Positions 10,730 through 24,600 of a stretch of DNA of 64,000 nt are shown here, one piece after another. The DNA comes from Strix aluco. Lineage: Eukaryota; Chordata; Aves; Strigiformes; Strigidae. Position 1 is the first letter of the stretch; every line of letters starts with the position of its first letter. The position numbers and the translations under genes were made by a program. The notes under the pieces are model-generated. The model did no database searches, was not told the origin of the DNA, and was given only the letters and a program-made list of their open reading frames with translations. The DNA lies in assembly GCF_031877795.1 (NCBI RefSeq), contig NC_133935.1:87657791-87721790 (forward strand), given 5' to 3'.

Positions 10730-13700
10730 TCAGTATGGATGTTCCAGGACGTAGGCCATGATGTCCAGGAGCGCCGGCCAGGTCTCGGTAGCGGTGGGGA
10801 TGATCTGGGTGCTGGGCAGGAGGAAGCCGTAGCGCCCTGTGTCCCTCAGCTCAAAGGTGAAGGAATATTTCACCCCGTTGTCATAGGCCCAGTCAATGGT
10901 GGTGCCGTCTGCCTTGTCTAGAGGGAGAGGAAGGGACAGGCGGGATCCCAATGCTGGGCGTTTGTGGGGCACACGACCCTGAGGGATGAGGAAGGGACAC
11001 TTACAGATGGTGTCCACGATGCTGCCGTAGGTGTATTTCGTCCCGTACACAGCAGCCAAGTCGCTCACAGCCTTTTTAGCCAGTTCATTCTGCAAGGGAG
11101 AGCCCAAAAGTGGCTGAGACTCAGTGGACCAGGACCTTGGGGCAGCAGAAACCCCGGGGCAGTGGGGTCTAGAGCCCAGCATCCTTTCCCACCCCCTTTG
11201 CTCTTGCTTTTCCCCAAACCACCCTTAATTTTTGGTGGACAGGAGGTACATCTTGCACTTGTCCTCCCTCCTAGAACACAGTGATGAGCTTCAATGCACA
11301 GCTTGCACCTAACGAGAGGAGCAGGGGATACAACCAAGGAACAAGTGACACAAGAGGGAATGGCCTCAAGCTGCGCCAGGGCAGGGTCAGACTGGCTCTT
11401 AGGAAGGATTTCTTTGCAGAAGGGGTTGTTGGGCGTTGGAATGGGCTGCCCAGGGCAGGGGGGGAGTCCCCATCCCTGGAGGGGTTGAAGAGTCGGGCTG
11501 ACCCAGCGCTGAGGGATCTGGTGGAGTTGGGAACGGTCAGGGTGAGGTTCATGGTTGGACTGGAGGATCTTCAAGGGCTTTTCCAACCAAGATGATTCTG
11601 TGATCCTGGGCTGATCCCACCTGACTTTTCCAGCAAGGCTGGTGCTCACAGCCCCATGTCTACATTTTGGGGCCATCTCACCAGTTCCTGGTGGTCGGGT
11701 GCAGGTGCTGTCTTGTAGCCGTAGGGGAACATCAGCATCTGGGAGTAGCTGTGGATGGAGATGACCGATTTCACGTTCCCGTGGCTGCGGATGAAGTCCA
11801 CAATGGCTTTTACTTCTCTCTCGGAGTGGGCGTACGGGCCGTGGTAGGTCTCGGAGCAGGGATTGCTGCTGGAGCCGGAGCCTGGGGCATGGTGGAGGAG
11901 GCACCATGCAGAGAGGCTGCCCCCGGGAAGGGTTTCTAACCCCCACCACCACCACCACCAAGTTTCTCCCCTCTAGCAGGAAGTTTTGATGCTTTGAGGC
12001 ACAAGCGTTGCCCAGAGTGGGGACCTGGTGGTCCGGCTCTCACCTCCAAAGCCAGCGTCCCAGTTTCGGTTGGGGTCCACACCAACGCAGGAGGAGCCGG
12101 CATTGATGGACCTCGTCTTACGCCACATGCGGTTCTAAGAGCAGAGGGGGTGGGGGGCAAGACCATTGCGGGGCTGTGAATCCCACACCCTCGGGGGGGA
12201 CAGCTGGTCCCCTCCTGCCCAAGCATCTCCAGGATGGCAGGAGACCAATTCCACCCCCTCACCATCCCACATGGGAAGGAACATCCCTCCCCACCCAAAA
12301 AACGTGGCCAGCAACAAGCATTAGGACAAGTGTGTCCCGCCCCCCACAGTGTCCTGCACTCACGGAGCTGTGGGTGAAGGCGAAGCCATCGGGGTTGGTG
12401 ACAATCTCAAAGAAAATGTCCATGCTGTCCAGGATGGCGGTGACGGAGGGGTCCCGGCCGTACTCCGTGGCGATCTGCTCAGGGAGGGGAGCGAGAGCGG
12501 CGTTGGTGCCCCTCAGGGATGAGGGATGTAACCAAGTGGTGCCGTGGGGAGGTGTTAAAAAAAGGGCTGGGGTAAGATTTGGGGGTCCCACGTTCCCAGG
12601 ACACGTGGTTACCTTGTTGGCCGTCCAGATGCCGGTGGCTTGGGTGATCCACTCCCGTGAGTGGATGCCCGTGTCCAGCCAGATGGCTGGCCGCTTTGAT
12701 CCCCCGGTGCTGAACTGGACAGGGAGAGAGGGGGATTTCAGCCCCGTGCCCTCCCAGGGCTGGGCAAAACGAGGGTGCCCCTCCCCGTACCCACCTTCAG
12801 TACATACAGGGGCCTGTTCTCGTAGCTTTGCCCAATCTGGATCTTGCTAACGAGGCTGGGATGATCGTCCACCAGTGTGTCCATCCAGTTGTAGATCTGA
12901 AAGGAGGAGCTGCTGGGTCACGAGTCTCACCCTGGCTTTGGGTTTTTTTTTGGTTTTTAGGGTATCCAGCAACCAGATGCAACACACAGAGTTTCCCTGG
13001 AGAAGAACCTGGTGCTTCCCTGGAGAAGACCAGGTGCTTGGACCTCTGTGCAAACAGGGAGGTGCACATCACAAAGGTTTTTGCAAAAGCTCTAAGGGGA
13101 AGAAAATCTCTGAGATCCCCCCAAACCATCACAGCCTCAGTCAGCCACCCACTGGGCTCCAAGCACAGGGTTTGTCCTCCAAAATTAAGTTGAAGATGTC
13201 TTCCACTGAGGTGGGGAGATGCCAGGAGAGGCCATGCTGCACGTGGAGGGACGCCCGGTCTCCTGGCTCACCCAAGGAGGAGAAACGTGTCCCGGGGTGT
13301 CTCACCTGCCACCACGAACGTCACCACATGGATGCAACCATGGCACGGGCTGAGCATGACCCCCAGTGAGACAAAGTGAATATTCTGCAGAGCAAAAAGT
13401 ACCTCATCTAGCGTGTGGTAGGAGGCAAAATCAAATGTGCTGGTGCTTCTCTCCATCCTCCTAGACTTCATCATGGTTTTTTTTTCCTCATCCAATAACT
13501 CCTGTTGAGGAGGGAAAAAAACAAAACATCAAACAGGCTGGAAGGAGCAGGGGCTTGTTGGGTTTTTCTTTCATCTCCTCATGGTTTCCAACTTTTTGGA
13601 CATTCTCTTGGGACTAAACTGCAGGAGCTCATCCCACTCCCCACTGCAGCCCTTACCTGCACGTCCTTGATCATGATGCTGTAGGAAATTCTATTGGACT

Positions 13701-15843
13701 CCAGGAATATTTTGACTGCTTGGAGGCTGTGGAAGGGCACCCGCAGGTCAGCTGGGTGGCCAGGTCGAGTGGGGTGGCGCCAAAAGTCAACCTGGTGTGA
13801 AGGAGAGGAGAGAGTTTGGCCTCGTCCCATGCTGCTGCTCATCCATTGAGCTCCCCAGGACCAAGACGGGGCTTGTAAGTCTCCCATGAGGGATCTGAAA
13901 TGATCTTTGGGCAAGTTTTGGGACATGCAGGGCTACCAGGATGGGTCAGGGTCCCTCTGCCTGCCTCAGTGGATCTTCTACAGAAACATCCTTCAGCTTG
14001 TTGGCTACAAACGTCCCTCTGACCAATGAGTACTTGTGATTGGAGCAGATGTGGCAAGACACCAGGGTCGCTGTGCGCCCAGTTTGCTCTTTAATTCGAT
14101 AGAGGTAACTCCTGACATCAGCTTTGTGATGCAGATGCTGTTCCCCACCACCCGTCTCTCTCTCTTGCTGCTCCCACTGCTTAAATTTTTCACCAGGATC
14201 CACCCCACACATCAAGCAGGGCAAACGCAGCCGGAGCAGAGTTGTAATTACGTCATCATTTGAGCCCAAAAAAATGCAATGACATTTTGGATCTGCATGC
14301 TCAGCCTGCGTACGACGATGCTGCAGTGGCTGGGGGTGTTCCTGCTTCATATGAAACAGGAGAGCTGAGCTCAAGGTGCCCCAAGCTAAATATTATATTG
14401 TTATAAATTACACGTACCCAAAACGGGAAGGAAAATTGGATGGGAGGTCAAAAGGAGGGAGCCCTGGATGTCACCAGGGTCTCTGTTGTACAGCAGGGCA
14501 CGCGTGGGGCCCCGTCGCAGCTCACCTGCAGCTCCGCCCGCTCGCCCAGCCCCCTGAGCAGGGTGATCTGCTCCTCATCGCTGGCCGTGACGCGGAGGAC
14601 CTGGTCCCTGCGGGGAGGCAGAGCCGTCAGCACCTGCGGGAGGGCTCCCGGGCCAGGGGGAAGGAGCTGAGCCTCCAGCTCTGGCATGGGCCTATCACGA
14701 CCCGGGTGGAGGCTGTGAAAGGTCTACGCTGGCTCGGTTGGGTTGGACAGTGCATCAGTTGGTGGAGGTTTGGTGGCGAGAGTGAAAAATGCGGGTTTAG
14801 AACAGCCGCGATGGGAAAAAGAGCAAGTGCCACACAGCCCGAGGTGGTCTCCATCCTTCCTTTGATGACAAGAGCTCCCAAAATGTTAGGAAATATCTAA
14901 TATATCAATACCTTCTGCCAATTTATAAATATATCTAATATATTGAGATTTATATAAATATATATTGATATCTTCTGCCAATATATATCTAATATATCAA
15001 TATATAAAAATATCTATCAATATATATAAAAATATCTAATATATCAATATATAAATATCTAATATATAAAGATATATATCTAATATATTATATATATATT
15101 ATATATATTATATATATTAGATTATATATCTAATGATATCTTCTGTTGATAAATATCTAATATACTGATATCTATAAATATCTAATATATTGATATCTTC
15201 TGTCAATATATAAATATATATCGATACATATAAAAATATCTAATATATCAATATCTTCTGTTGATATATAAATCTCTAATATATTGATATATATGAAAAT
15301 ATCTGATATAGCAATATCTTCTGTCAATATACAAATATCTAATATATCAATATATATAAAAATATCTAATATATCAATATATTCTGTTGATATATAAATA
15401 TATACTGATATATAAATATCTAATATATGGATAGATATTTTCATATCTAAGATATCGATATCTTCTCTCCCCCAGCCGGGCTGGGCTCGCCCAGGGCCGG
15501 CGGCAAAGGAAACGCTCTCCTCCGGCAGCGAGGTCTCCCCAGCTTGGGCCAGTCCTTCCCCTGGCAAAGCTCGGGGTGCTGCTCTTGGGCTTTGAGCACC
15601 CCCAAAGCTGGGCTGAAACCGCATCTTTCCCTCTGTCCACGCAGCAAAAGCTGCCGCATTTCCCTCCTTCGGGATGTCACCCAGAGGAGAGCGGCCGGGG
15701 CTGGGCATCTCCCACCCCAGGTTCCCAGTCAGGATGTTGTCCCCCCACCACCCCCACCCCGCTTTCGGCAGGACTCACCCCACAAAAAGCTGCTCACTGC
15801 GGGCGGCTGCCGCGAGGGCGGCGAAGAGCAGGAGGATCTTCAT
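10730..15843 (-). CDS. CPA5: Carboxypeptidase A5-like zymogen, 419 aa
   Basis: Eleven coding exons in transcript order: 15843-15779, 14607-14526, 13791-13657, 13501-13403, 12896-12795, 12714-12613, 12474-12364, 12134-12044, 11881-11682, 11089-11005, 10917-10730, giving 1260 bp uninterrupted. Signal peptide [16 protein letters not shown] is followed by the propeptide and an M14 domain with [24 protein letters not shown], Tyr248 (split codon, [10 protein letters not shown]) and FELRDTG, so it is predicted active. The propeptide linker [14 protein letters not shown] resembles CPA5 more than CPA1, CPA2 or CPA4, and the position between CPA1 and CPA2 agrees. Pocket residue 253 is Thr where CPA1 and CPA2 here have Gly. 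It could instead be the bird counterpart of the CPA4/CPA5 ancestor. All introns obey GT-AG. Confidence 0.85.
11320..11605 (+). mobile_element. CR1 LINE, short 3' fragment, in CPA5 intron 9
   Basis: The forward-oriented CR1 3' UTR segment runs from the stretch for GGCCTCAAGCTGCGCCAGGG to the terminal TTCCAACC...GATGATTCTGTGAT. Only about 285 bp remain, so it is strongly 5'-truncated. The 5' boundary is approximate. Confidence 0.85.
14895..15465. repeat. AT-rich tandem repeat in CPA5 intron 1
   Basis: About 570 bp made almost only of A and T, dominated by ATATCTAATATATCAATAT-like strings. The only regular interruption is TTCTG(T/C)(T/C), seen near 14911, 14973, 15141, 15198, 15254, 15317 and 15379. 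The later spacing of 57-63 bp indicates a degenerate tandem unit of about 60 bp with a shorter internal TA periodicity. Confidence 0.8.
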
Positions 15844-15893
15844 GGCGAGAGGACGCAGAGGAACCTCAGCCCCCGAGGGCATCTCTAACCCCC

Positions 15894-15900
15894 CTATATA
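15894..15900 (-). promoter_or_regulatory. TATA box of the CPA5-like gene
   Basis: TATATAG on the - strand, about 52 bp upstream of the ATG at 15841-15843. Distance and sequence fit a TATA box. No bipartite PTF1 motif like that of CPA1 was found within about 300 bp. Confidence 0.6.
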
Positions 15901-18543
15901 GTGCTCTGGGGGCACCCGCGGACCTTCTCACCAAGGCCACATCTGCCGTCCCCGCAGAGCCGGCAGCAGCAAACCGATAAGCCAGGAATGGCTCCCGTGA
16001 GCCCAAATGTTTGTTTTATTTGGCAAAGTCAATAAAAGAGCAGCCAAATTAGGGAGGATCTGATAACGGCTCGGGTCCTGCTGCGGGCAGCCGGGGAGGC
16101 TGCGTGGCCAAGGTTGGCGTGAGGTGTCGTGGTCACGGTCACCACCCAACCCATGGTCGGAGGACCCCAGAGTACGCAAGGACATGGCCCTTTGTTTCCA
16201 TGAATTAATTTATTAGAGATGACTATTAATAAGTCAATTATGATTAGTAAAGCATTTGTCTATTACAAGTTGCTACAAAATTCCTAGCAGCAAATTAAGT
16301 ATATATACATATATATTTATGATTAATTCTACACACACCTATCTCCATATAAAATTCCAAATATTCCAATTATTACCAGCGCTGTTCCTCAAACCTCTCC
16401 CTGGAGCGGGGCCAGTTGATGATGGACGAAGCCTCACTTCAAAGACGACAGGCATTGCGTGTCCCCGGCGAGGACATTCACCTGGGGGTAATGCTCAGAG
16501 AAAGAGGGGTTCGTTTTGGGGTCGAAAGCGAGTTATTTTTACATCTTTCGTGTTGCTACACGAGTGGGCGCAGGTCGGCAGCTCCTGGAGCAGCCGTTGC
16601 TGATTTCTGCTGTCTTAGGGCAGTTGTTATAGTGGTTCCTTTGTTCTGCAGGTTATAGCAGAGTCTTTGTTCCGCAGGTTATAGCAGCGCCTTTGTCGGG
16701 TGCTTATCTACGATGCCCCCGCGCTCCCGCCCGCGCTCTCAAGGATGCTCCGGGTTCCTGGGCCGGGTTCCCGGGCTGGCAGACATCATCTTGGTCAGTA
16801 TTTTAGCAGACATCTGTTTGGTTTTGGGGTTTTTTTTCCCCCATTAAAATCGGGTCGTCTTTCTGGTGGCACCGACAGCGGGGTTTGAAGGTGCCACGGT
16901 CGGGGGTCTGTCACAGTTTTATAACATGAACATGGTGCCGGGGATCCTCCTCGCTGAGGCAGCCTGGGGAGGGGTGGCAGGAGGGCTGTGTCCGACCTCC
17001 TGGCTGAAGCAAGGTCAAGCTCTGGAGGCAGACCAAGGTCCCTCCACGTCGGGTTTTGGAGTCCTCCGAGGATGGAGGCTCCACAACCCCTCAGCGATGT
17101 GTCCATCGATGTTTTTCACTCCTGGTGGAAAAGTGTTTTCCTACACCCAGCCTGGCTCACTCTTTTTTCAGCTGAAGCCACAGCAAAGAGCTTGGCTCTG
17201 TTTTCTCAACCTCCTCGTAGGGACGGCAGGTCCCCTGTTAGGTCCCTCCAGCCCATCTCCCTCAGCATCCCACCGTGGGACACTCCCGTCCCTCTTGGTG
17301 GGGACTTGCTCTGGGTCTCTTCAGTGCCAGGGGTCCAAAATCTGGCTCCAGCCATCACCAAGCCCCCAAATTGGGCACAGGTGGCCTCAAGACGCAAACA
17401 GTTGGACAAAGTTTCAAAGCCATGGGTCTACAACCCCGGCTGAGGCTCCTCGGGCTCTGCAGCTCCTGCCCACCGCGCAGAGGTGGCAACAAGTTGGCCA
17501 GGTCCACGAGCCAGCCGCGCGCCCTCGCCCGTCAGCGGGGTTTTCCCAGGGGTGTTTTTATCCCTTTTGGAAGGGTGAGTCAGTTTGGGAAGCAGGTGCC
17601 ACCAAACAGGGCCATGAGCGAAGGGGATGAGCTGCCCCGCACCCCAAAACACCTACACTTAACCCAAAACTAAACCCACCTTCACCTTCCCTCCCTGGCC
17701 AACAGCCCTGCAGCCTTTGAGTCTGAACTAATATTTTACCGGCTGCATCAGGTGTGTTTGCTCTGAGGTGGAGCTGACAGAGCAGTGGGTAATTCCCCAG
17801 CTGCCAGGGGGAGCACAGGACACGGAGATAAACCTGGTTTAGACTCAATAATGACTGCAAAACAGCAGGGATTGCTAATCTCTGATTAATCTCTGTGTGC
17901 ACACCCCGAGCTGTTTGTGCTTAATCCCCAAGAAATTAGCAGGTGGAACAAGAGAAGGAGGGAGGCAGGTTCTTGAGGGATGGGGATAGGCTGTGCTGGG
18001 TGAGAGCAGGCATCCTCCCACCACCATCCTCCCTCTAACCGTGCCTGCCGAGCACAGCTGGGAGGGAAAAAAAGGGCAGGACAAATATATTAGACAAGGA
18101 GACCCCACCTCCCACCAGTGGCCGGTGACCTGGCAGCATCCCGAGGCTTGTTAAAGGAAATTACATTAATCAGTCTCACAGCCTGGATTATGCTGCTTAA
18201 CATCAGGCCTTCCACCACAGCGTGTTCTGCCCCCAGAAGCTCTGGCAGAGCCCCCAGGTTGACAAGAGCAGCAACATGGAGCTGTTACTCACAAAAAAAA
18301 AAGAAATTCTTGCCTGGACAGAAATTCCTCCCTTCCTCTAGACAGCCAACGGGCACTACCGGAGTGTAAGGTGGGCTCCTCCTCATCCCTGTTCCTACCG
18401 TGGTTCGTTGAGACGGACCACAACCGTGTCTTAAAATAATCTGCAGGGTCTACCACGCACACCGAGATGCAGCGAACAAGACGAGCATTAAATGTTTTTT
18501 ATGTGCAGACATGTATCGCCGCGGGAGGAAAGCACAGAGGGGT
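15901..18543. other. Intergenic, CPA5-like to CPA2
   Basis: About 2.6 kb between the CPA5-like promoter and the CPA2 3' end. It contains a small direct repeat (listed separately) and AT-rich sequence around 16.2-16.4 kb. Open frames up to 254 codons occur in the GC-rich middle but show no splice structure or family similarity that I recognise. Confidence 0.5.
16615..16698. repeat. Short tandem repeat, three units
   Basis: Three imperfect copies of a roughly 25-30 bp unit built on GCAGGTTATAGCAG followed by a CTTTGTTC-like tail. Intergenic, with no evident function. Confidence 0.65.
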
Positions 18544-18549
18544 TTTATT
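18544..18549 (-). terminator. CPA2 poly(A) signal
   Basis: TTTATT on the + strand (AATAAA on -), about 93 nt past the CPA2 stop at 18642-18644. Confidence 0.65.
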
Positions 18550-18641
18550 CAGCCGGGTGCCATATCGTTACAGCCGTCGCAAGCACGCCAAGGGAAGAGG
18601 ATTTATGGGCTTGCAGCTCCAGCTGATTCCCACCCCAGCTT

Positions 18642-21600
18642 TTAGTACGAATTGTCTCGCACGTGCTCCATGATTGTTTTCAGACCCAGCCAGGTCTCCT
18701 CTGCGGTTGGGATGATTTGGCTGGCTGGCAGGAGGAAACCGTAGCGACCCGTGTCTCGCAGTTCAAAGGCAAAAGAATATTTGATGCCGTAATCGTAGCT
18801 CCAGTCAATGCTGCCTCCACTGGCTTGGTCTGCAAGAGAACAGGCAAAGAGCCGGGGGGTGAATGGAGGCTTGATTTGGGTCCTGCTGTCCTACTTTTTA
18901 TAGCCACGAGGGACAAGTATTAGGTTTTTATGTGAACACTCAGCCCCGATGGTTGTTTGGTGATGTCACTGCTGCCAAGAGGGAGAGACCCTGGCGGGGG
19001 GACAGGGACTGTTCACAGAATCACAGAATTGTCTCGGTTGGAAAAGCCCTTGAAGCTCCTCCAGTCCAACCATGAACCTCACACTGACCGTTCCCAACTC
19101 CACCAGATCCCTCAGCGCTGGGTCAACCCGACTCTTCAACCCCTCCAGGGATGGGGACTCCCCCCCTGCCCTGGGCAGCCCATTCCAACGCCCAACAACC
19201 CCTTCTGCAAAGAAATCCTTCCTAAGAGCCAGTCTGACCCTGCCCTGGCGCAGCTTGAGGCCATTCCCTCTTGGCCTGTTGCTTGTTACTTGGCTCAAGA
19301 GACTCATCCCCCCTCTCTGCACCCTCCTTTCAGGCAGTTGCAGAGGGCCATGAGGTCTCCCCTCAGCCTCCTCTTCTCCACACTAAACCCCCCCAGTTCC
19401 CTCAGCCGCTCCCCATCACACCTGTGCTCCAGACCCTGCACCAGCTCCGTTGCCCTTCTCTGGACACGCTCGAGTCATTCAATGGCCTTTTTGGAGTCAG
19501 GGGCCCAAAACTGTTGGCCTGGGCCAGCCCATAAAAGCTCAGACTAGCAAAATACTCACAGATAGTGGTGCAGATGCTCCCCACTGTAAAGGTGGTGCCG
19601 TACAGGGAGCGGATGGAACTGGCAGCAGCTCTTCCCAAGGCATCCTGGAGAGGAGAAAATGAAGGACAAGTCAGGAAGTAGCCACACTTAATGAGGCTAG
19701 ATGTTAAGATTGTGCCAGATTGAACCATTCTCAGGGAAATCTCCAGAGTCTTTCACAAAATCTCCAATCTTTCACCCCCCAATAAAAAAGTGTCAAATCA
19801 ATCCATTTCTCAATCACTAATACTAGTGACAGCGCTCACAGTCTCCACAGTATTTTGGGGAAGTGACATTGTAAGTGAATTCACAGAATCCCAGAATCAT
19901 CTTGGTTGGAAAAGCCCTTGAAGCTCCTCCAGTCCAACCATGAACCTCACCCTGACCGTTCCCAACTCCACCAGATCCCTCAGCGCTGGGTCAACCCGAC
20001 TCTTCAACCCCTCCAGGGATGGGGACTCCCCCCCTGCCCTGGGCAGCCCATTCCAACGCCCAACAACCCCTTCTGCAAAGAAATCCTTCCTAAGAGCCAG
20101 TCTGACCCTGCCCTGGCGCAGCTTGAGGCCATTCCCTCTTGGCCTGGTGCTTGTCCCTTGGTTCAGGAGACTCATCCCAGCGGGTTCTATATCTGATCAT
20201 CCAGTGGTTTATCTCACCCACTGTCTCGTCAAGAGAAGGTTCAAGAGATACCAGAAAATCCCAAGGCAGTGGGAGATCTTCCAATAGTTAGCGATCAGCT
20301 TTGTGCTCAATTCAACGATGTAACGGGTGGTTGTGGAGAAAACAGAGCCAGGCTCTTCTTGGAGCAGGGCAAAAGGACGAGTGGCACCAAACAGGCACAC
20401 AGGGGAAAATTGCATTTAGATGTTAGGGAAAAAGAAAATCCCACAATAGTCGGGAAATTTTGGGGTGGGCTTGAAGAAGCTGTGGGATTTGTCTTTAGAA
20501 ATAGCAAACCAAATCAAAACAATTAATCAAAGCTCAGCTGAGCAAATCTCTAAGCTACCCAATCAGCTTTAAATTCAGCTCTGACTCCACAGCCTGCCTG
20601 CTTTCGGCAGCGGTTAGACTAGAGACCTCCAGAGGTCTGTGCCATTTGAATTACGATCATGAGATCCTTATCGCCTCAAAGATGTTGTCACAGCTGTGAT
20701 GCTGTCACTAAAGAAAAGGGAAATATGGATGAGCAAAGAGGGCTGAGAAGGGGTGGGGACAGCACGTGGTCGCATATGACCGAGGTTTCTCTTTTAACAG
20801 CGTGGCATTGCACCGGGATTTTGTTCCCTCTCGTGGGTGGTTAGTTATGGATGGCAGAGTTTAGCCTCTTGTTTTTATCCTGATATCTCACTGTAATCCT
20901 TGAGTATAAAAAGCCAGCTGGATAGACCAGAGGAAGCTAAAGCCAAGGCATTCTGTCTCACCAGCTCGGCGTGGTCTGCCGGTTCAGTGCACTTGTAGCC
21001 ATAGGGATACATCAGAAGCTGAGAGTAGCTGTGGAGCGTGAGGAAAGCCCGGATGTTTCCATGATTCTTAATAAAGTTGACAACAGATCTAACTTCCACC
21101 TCTGAGTTGGCACTGGGCCCACGGTAAGAGTCAGAACAGGGATTATTACTGGCTCCAGGACCTGTTGGTGCAAAGAGGGAACAAAGGCAAACCTGTAAGA
21201 ACTGGCATTCACGAAAGGTCAGAGCAGACCAACACAAAGCCAAGCTTTCCTAAGAACAGGTTTTCAGCCAAAGGCAAGGCCTTAAATGCTGATAAATGCT
21301 CAAAGAGCAGCAACAGAGCATGAATACTCAAGTAAAAAACTTCTACACATTACTGCCTTCATCTTGTGCTCACTGGCAATTAATCCATACAAAATCATCT
21401 TTACAAAAGACAGCCACCATCCTATTTGACCATTTTCTTTCTGACTCCCTTATATTAAGGCAACTGCTGGTCCTGTGTAACAGGATCCAATAAGGTGAAA
21501 GGGCACTTTCTTCTTAGTGACAGCCAGAATCCAGAAACTTTCTTCCTACCTCCAAAACCTGCATCCCAGTTCCTGTTTGGATCAACTCCAACACACACGC

Positions 21601-24600
21601 TGCCTTGATTCTTGGAGCGGGTCTTCCGCCACATGCGATTCTACAACAAACACACACAATGGCTTTGAAAAGGAGCAAATCTGAGTCCTTGCATTAAAAC
21701 TGCTACCCAGAAATAGTTGCCATTCACCAGGAAGCGATCCTAGGCGCAAGCCTAAGATTATTTCCGATGGGCTGTCTGCCAAGATGGGCCAATGGACAGA
21801 AATCAAAGGGCTGGTGAATTTACAGGGGGTTAAGATGGGTTGGACAATTAGTATCTTTGGCTGCCCGAATTAGTATCTTTTGTAACTCCTTCGTACAGCA
21901 TTAAGAAATGGACTTTCAGAGCCTACTTCCCTGGCATTTATTGTTCACTTGGAAGAGCACAACAGCTTTCTAAACCAGCTTAGACACAGAGCATGCCTAC
22001 TCACTGTGGTGTGAGTGAATACGTATCCATCAGGGTTTGTGACTGTCAGCAGAAAAATGTCCATTTTGTTCAGCAGAGAGGTGATGGATGGATCCTTCCC
22101 ATAGTCAGATGCAATCTAAGCAGAGACAGTGTAGCACACCGTGATTATCAGTAGATTTCTTTCCCGCATGCTTACGCTCTAACAGCCAGGTACAGAGGCA
22201 AGTCTGGCTTCTGGGGCAGGCAAACAAGAAGCATCAATTATCTGCTGGCCATAACTGTTCCTCATTAGACTTCGAGCTTGGAGAGAGCAATGAATCTGTT
22301 TTAATATTTTATTCTGAAGACAGGAAGTTAATGGGAGAGGGCAACAAAATTTTCTCCCGCATGTCCCAGAGAATGGGCAAAGGCCGTCACTAAGATTGAG
22401 ATGAATTAGCCAGGCTGGGAACATACAACTGTGCTGCACTTCTCTTGTGGCCTCACCATTTTCAGAAGAATGTAAATGCTCATTTATACAGAGCTGGAAG
22501 TTTTGGCACTTTTGTAGAAGGTAACCAGCCACACAGGGTTTCTCTGTGACAGCAGACCAAAGCAGCAAACTAATCTCAAAGTCCTGGGTTATTTGTATAA
22601 CTATCAGCCCTGCAGTCCTCAACAATTTCACCTGGACTAGTACATTCTGTCTACCTAAACCTCTCCCAGCTGCTCTAACAACACACAGCAGTTTTCAATT
22701 CTTTGTCTAGGCAACTGCCATATTCTCTCTGGAGTTGGCTGTGTTTTAAGAGGGGTGAAGGAGAGTTAGCAGAGCTGGTTAAACGCATACAGGTGTGGTA
22801 TACTTTTAAATTGTCAGAGGCATTGCTAAGATTACAAAAAAAGAAAATTAATCACTGCTGAAGCTACCTTTCTAGCTATCCATATTGCACTCGCTTGGGT
22901 AACCCACTCTCGGGAATGGATACCGGCATCAATCCAGATTGCAGGACGGTTGCTTCCTCCAGTGCTGAACTGTCAAACAAAACAGAAAGTTTTAAAACTC
23001 TCACTGACGGCTTTTAGTCAAGAACATCCTGTATAGAGTGGGATGCTTTGGCCTGAATTGTGCTGTATCTATAATGCACGTGTATATTAGTACATGTCTA
23101 CATACAGGCAGGCACACATTCTGTGATATATTCTGTACCTTGAGCACATACAAAGGTCGTTTTTCATAGGATTGCCCGATCTGGAGCTTACTGACAATGT
23201 CGCTGTACTCAGACACAAGATGATCCAGCTCTGCATAAATCTGAAATGAAAAGTCATGGTGCCATTTACGTTTATGTATCGTACCACTTAGAACAACTGT
23301 AGGACCTGATGAAATCTACTTTTCTTTCCTTTTGCCTTCCTTACTGCGATCCCTTCAAAGCCCCATCCCACCTTATGTCGGTGTAGTCAGTGCTGTTCCT
23401 AACGTCACAAAGAAGAAGGAAGCACTGCTGTATCGTCAAGATCTACTTATTTCAGGAATAAGTTCAAAACCCTCTTTAAGAACTTCTGGTAATAAAAATA
23501 CCTTACCCTCTGCTCTGCTTGATAGCTACCGGTTTCCTGTATTTCCCTATTTCAAGATTCATTTATTTCTCAATCTCTTTTGAGGGTTTTAGGAAGGGTT
23601 TTAGCAGAACTCTGCAGAAGAGTTTATAAAAACATATGACCAACACTTGCCTGTTCCAACACCATCAGGGAGAGTGCTGGTTCATTATCCTGACCACACA
23701 ATTAATACATTTAAAAACAAAACCATGTGCCAAAAGAAGCTGGAAATACATTTTAGATCCTAATATATAGGATGTTTAATTGAAGACAGCATGAAAAAAG
23801 GGCAGCAAAAAAGAATCCTCTTCCCCCAGAGCTGAGGTACTCACGGAATCTAGAGAGTGGTAAGTCCCATAGTTGAAGCTGTTGCTGCTGCGATCCCTCT
23901 GTTGATTGTAGGCCATATCTTCCTTTTCTTTATCAAGAACAACCTAAAAGAAGCCATTCAAATGTTGATAAAATCCTGCTTAATTTGCAAACTGCTGACC
24001 AAATGTTTATCATCAATAACAAAATGGTGGTGCTGCATACTGACTCCAGCCCCAAACTTCCCACAGCTATGAAGCAAACTGATGCTTCTGCTGAATGTAT
24101 CTGCAGCAAAGTGGGCAAGAATATCAGAGTTTAAATGGTCAGCATTGGGTTTTAAACACTTCTTAAGATGAACAAGAATAGCGTTGGAAAGCTTGGGGGG
24201 GGGGGGGGGGCGCGGAGGGAAGCAGTGTTTCTGCTGACTTAATGCTAATTTAGATGCTATTTGGGGATTAATGTTCATGAAGAAATGTCAGATTAGTACT
24301 CAAGTGGGTGTCTTTTCTCTCACATGCTGTTGTACAGTTCTTTCAGATTATGATCCTGAACTACTCTTCACACAGTTTACTGAATTATGAGTAACATTAG
24401 CATTGTGATTCCTAAATGTTTGGGGCCAAAAGACCACACAAAATTCCTCAGGGGTTATCAGAAGAACCCTGTGGAGCAGATGAGTTTATTGATGTCACTA
24501 TTCAACACGGTTTCAGAGAGCATCTGCAGATCTCCACAGCTTCCCAGTGCAGCTGTGATCCACAGATCATCTTTGAGAAATTAATCCACAGACCACAAAA

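Noticed and set aside
16866-17630. A 254-codon open frame between CPA5 and CPA2
   Set aside because: Overlapping open frames on both strands in GC-rich sequence, with no recognisable domain or splice evidence.
18957-19547. A 196-codon open frame, and similar frames at 7179-8191, 11065-11961 and 19906-20287
   Set aside because: Antisense or off-frame readings of CR1 3' ends; the same peptide recurs at every copy.
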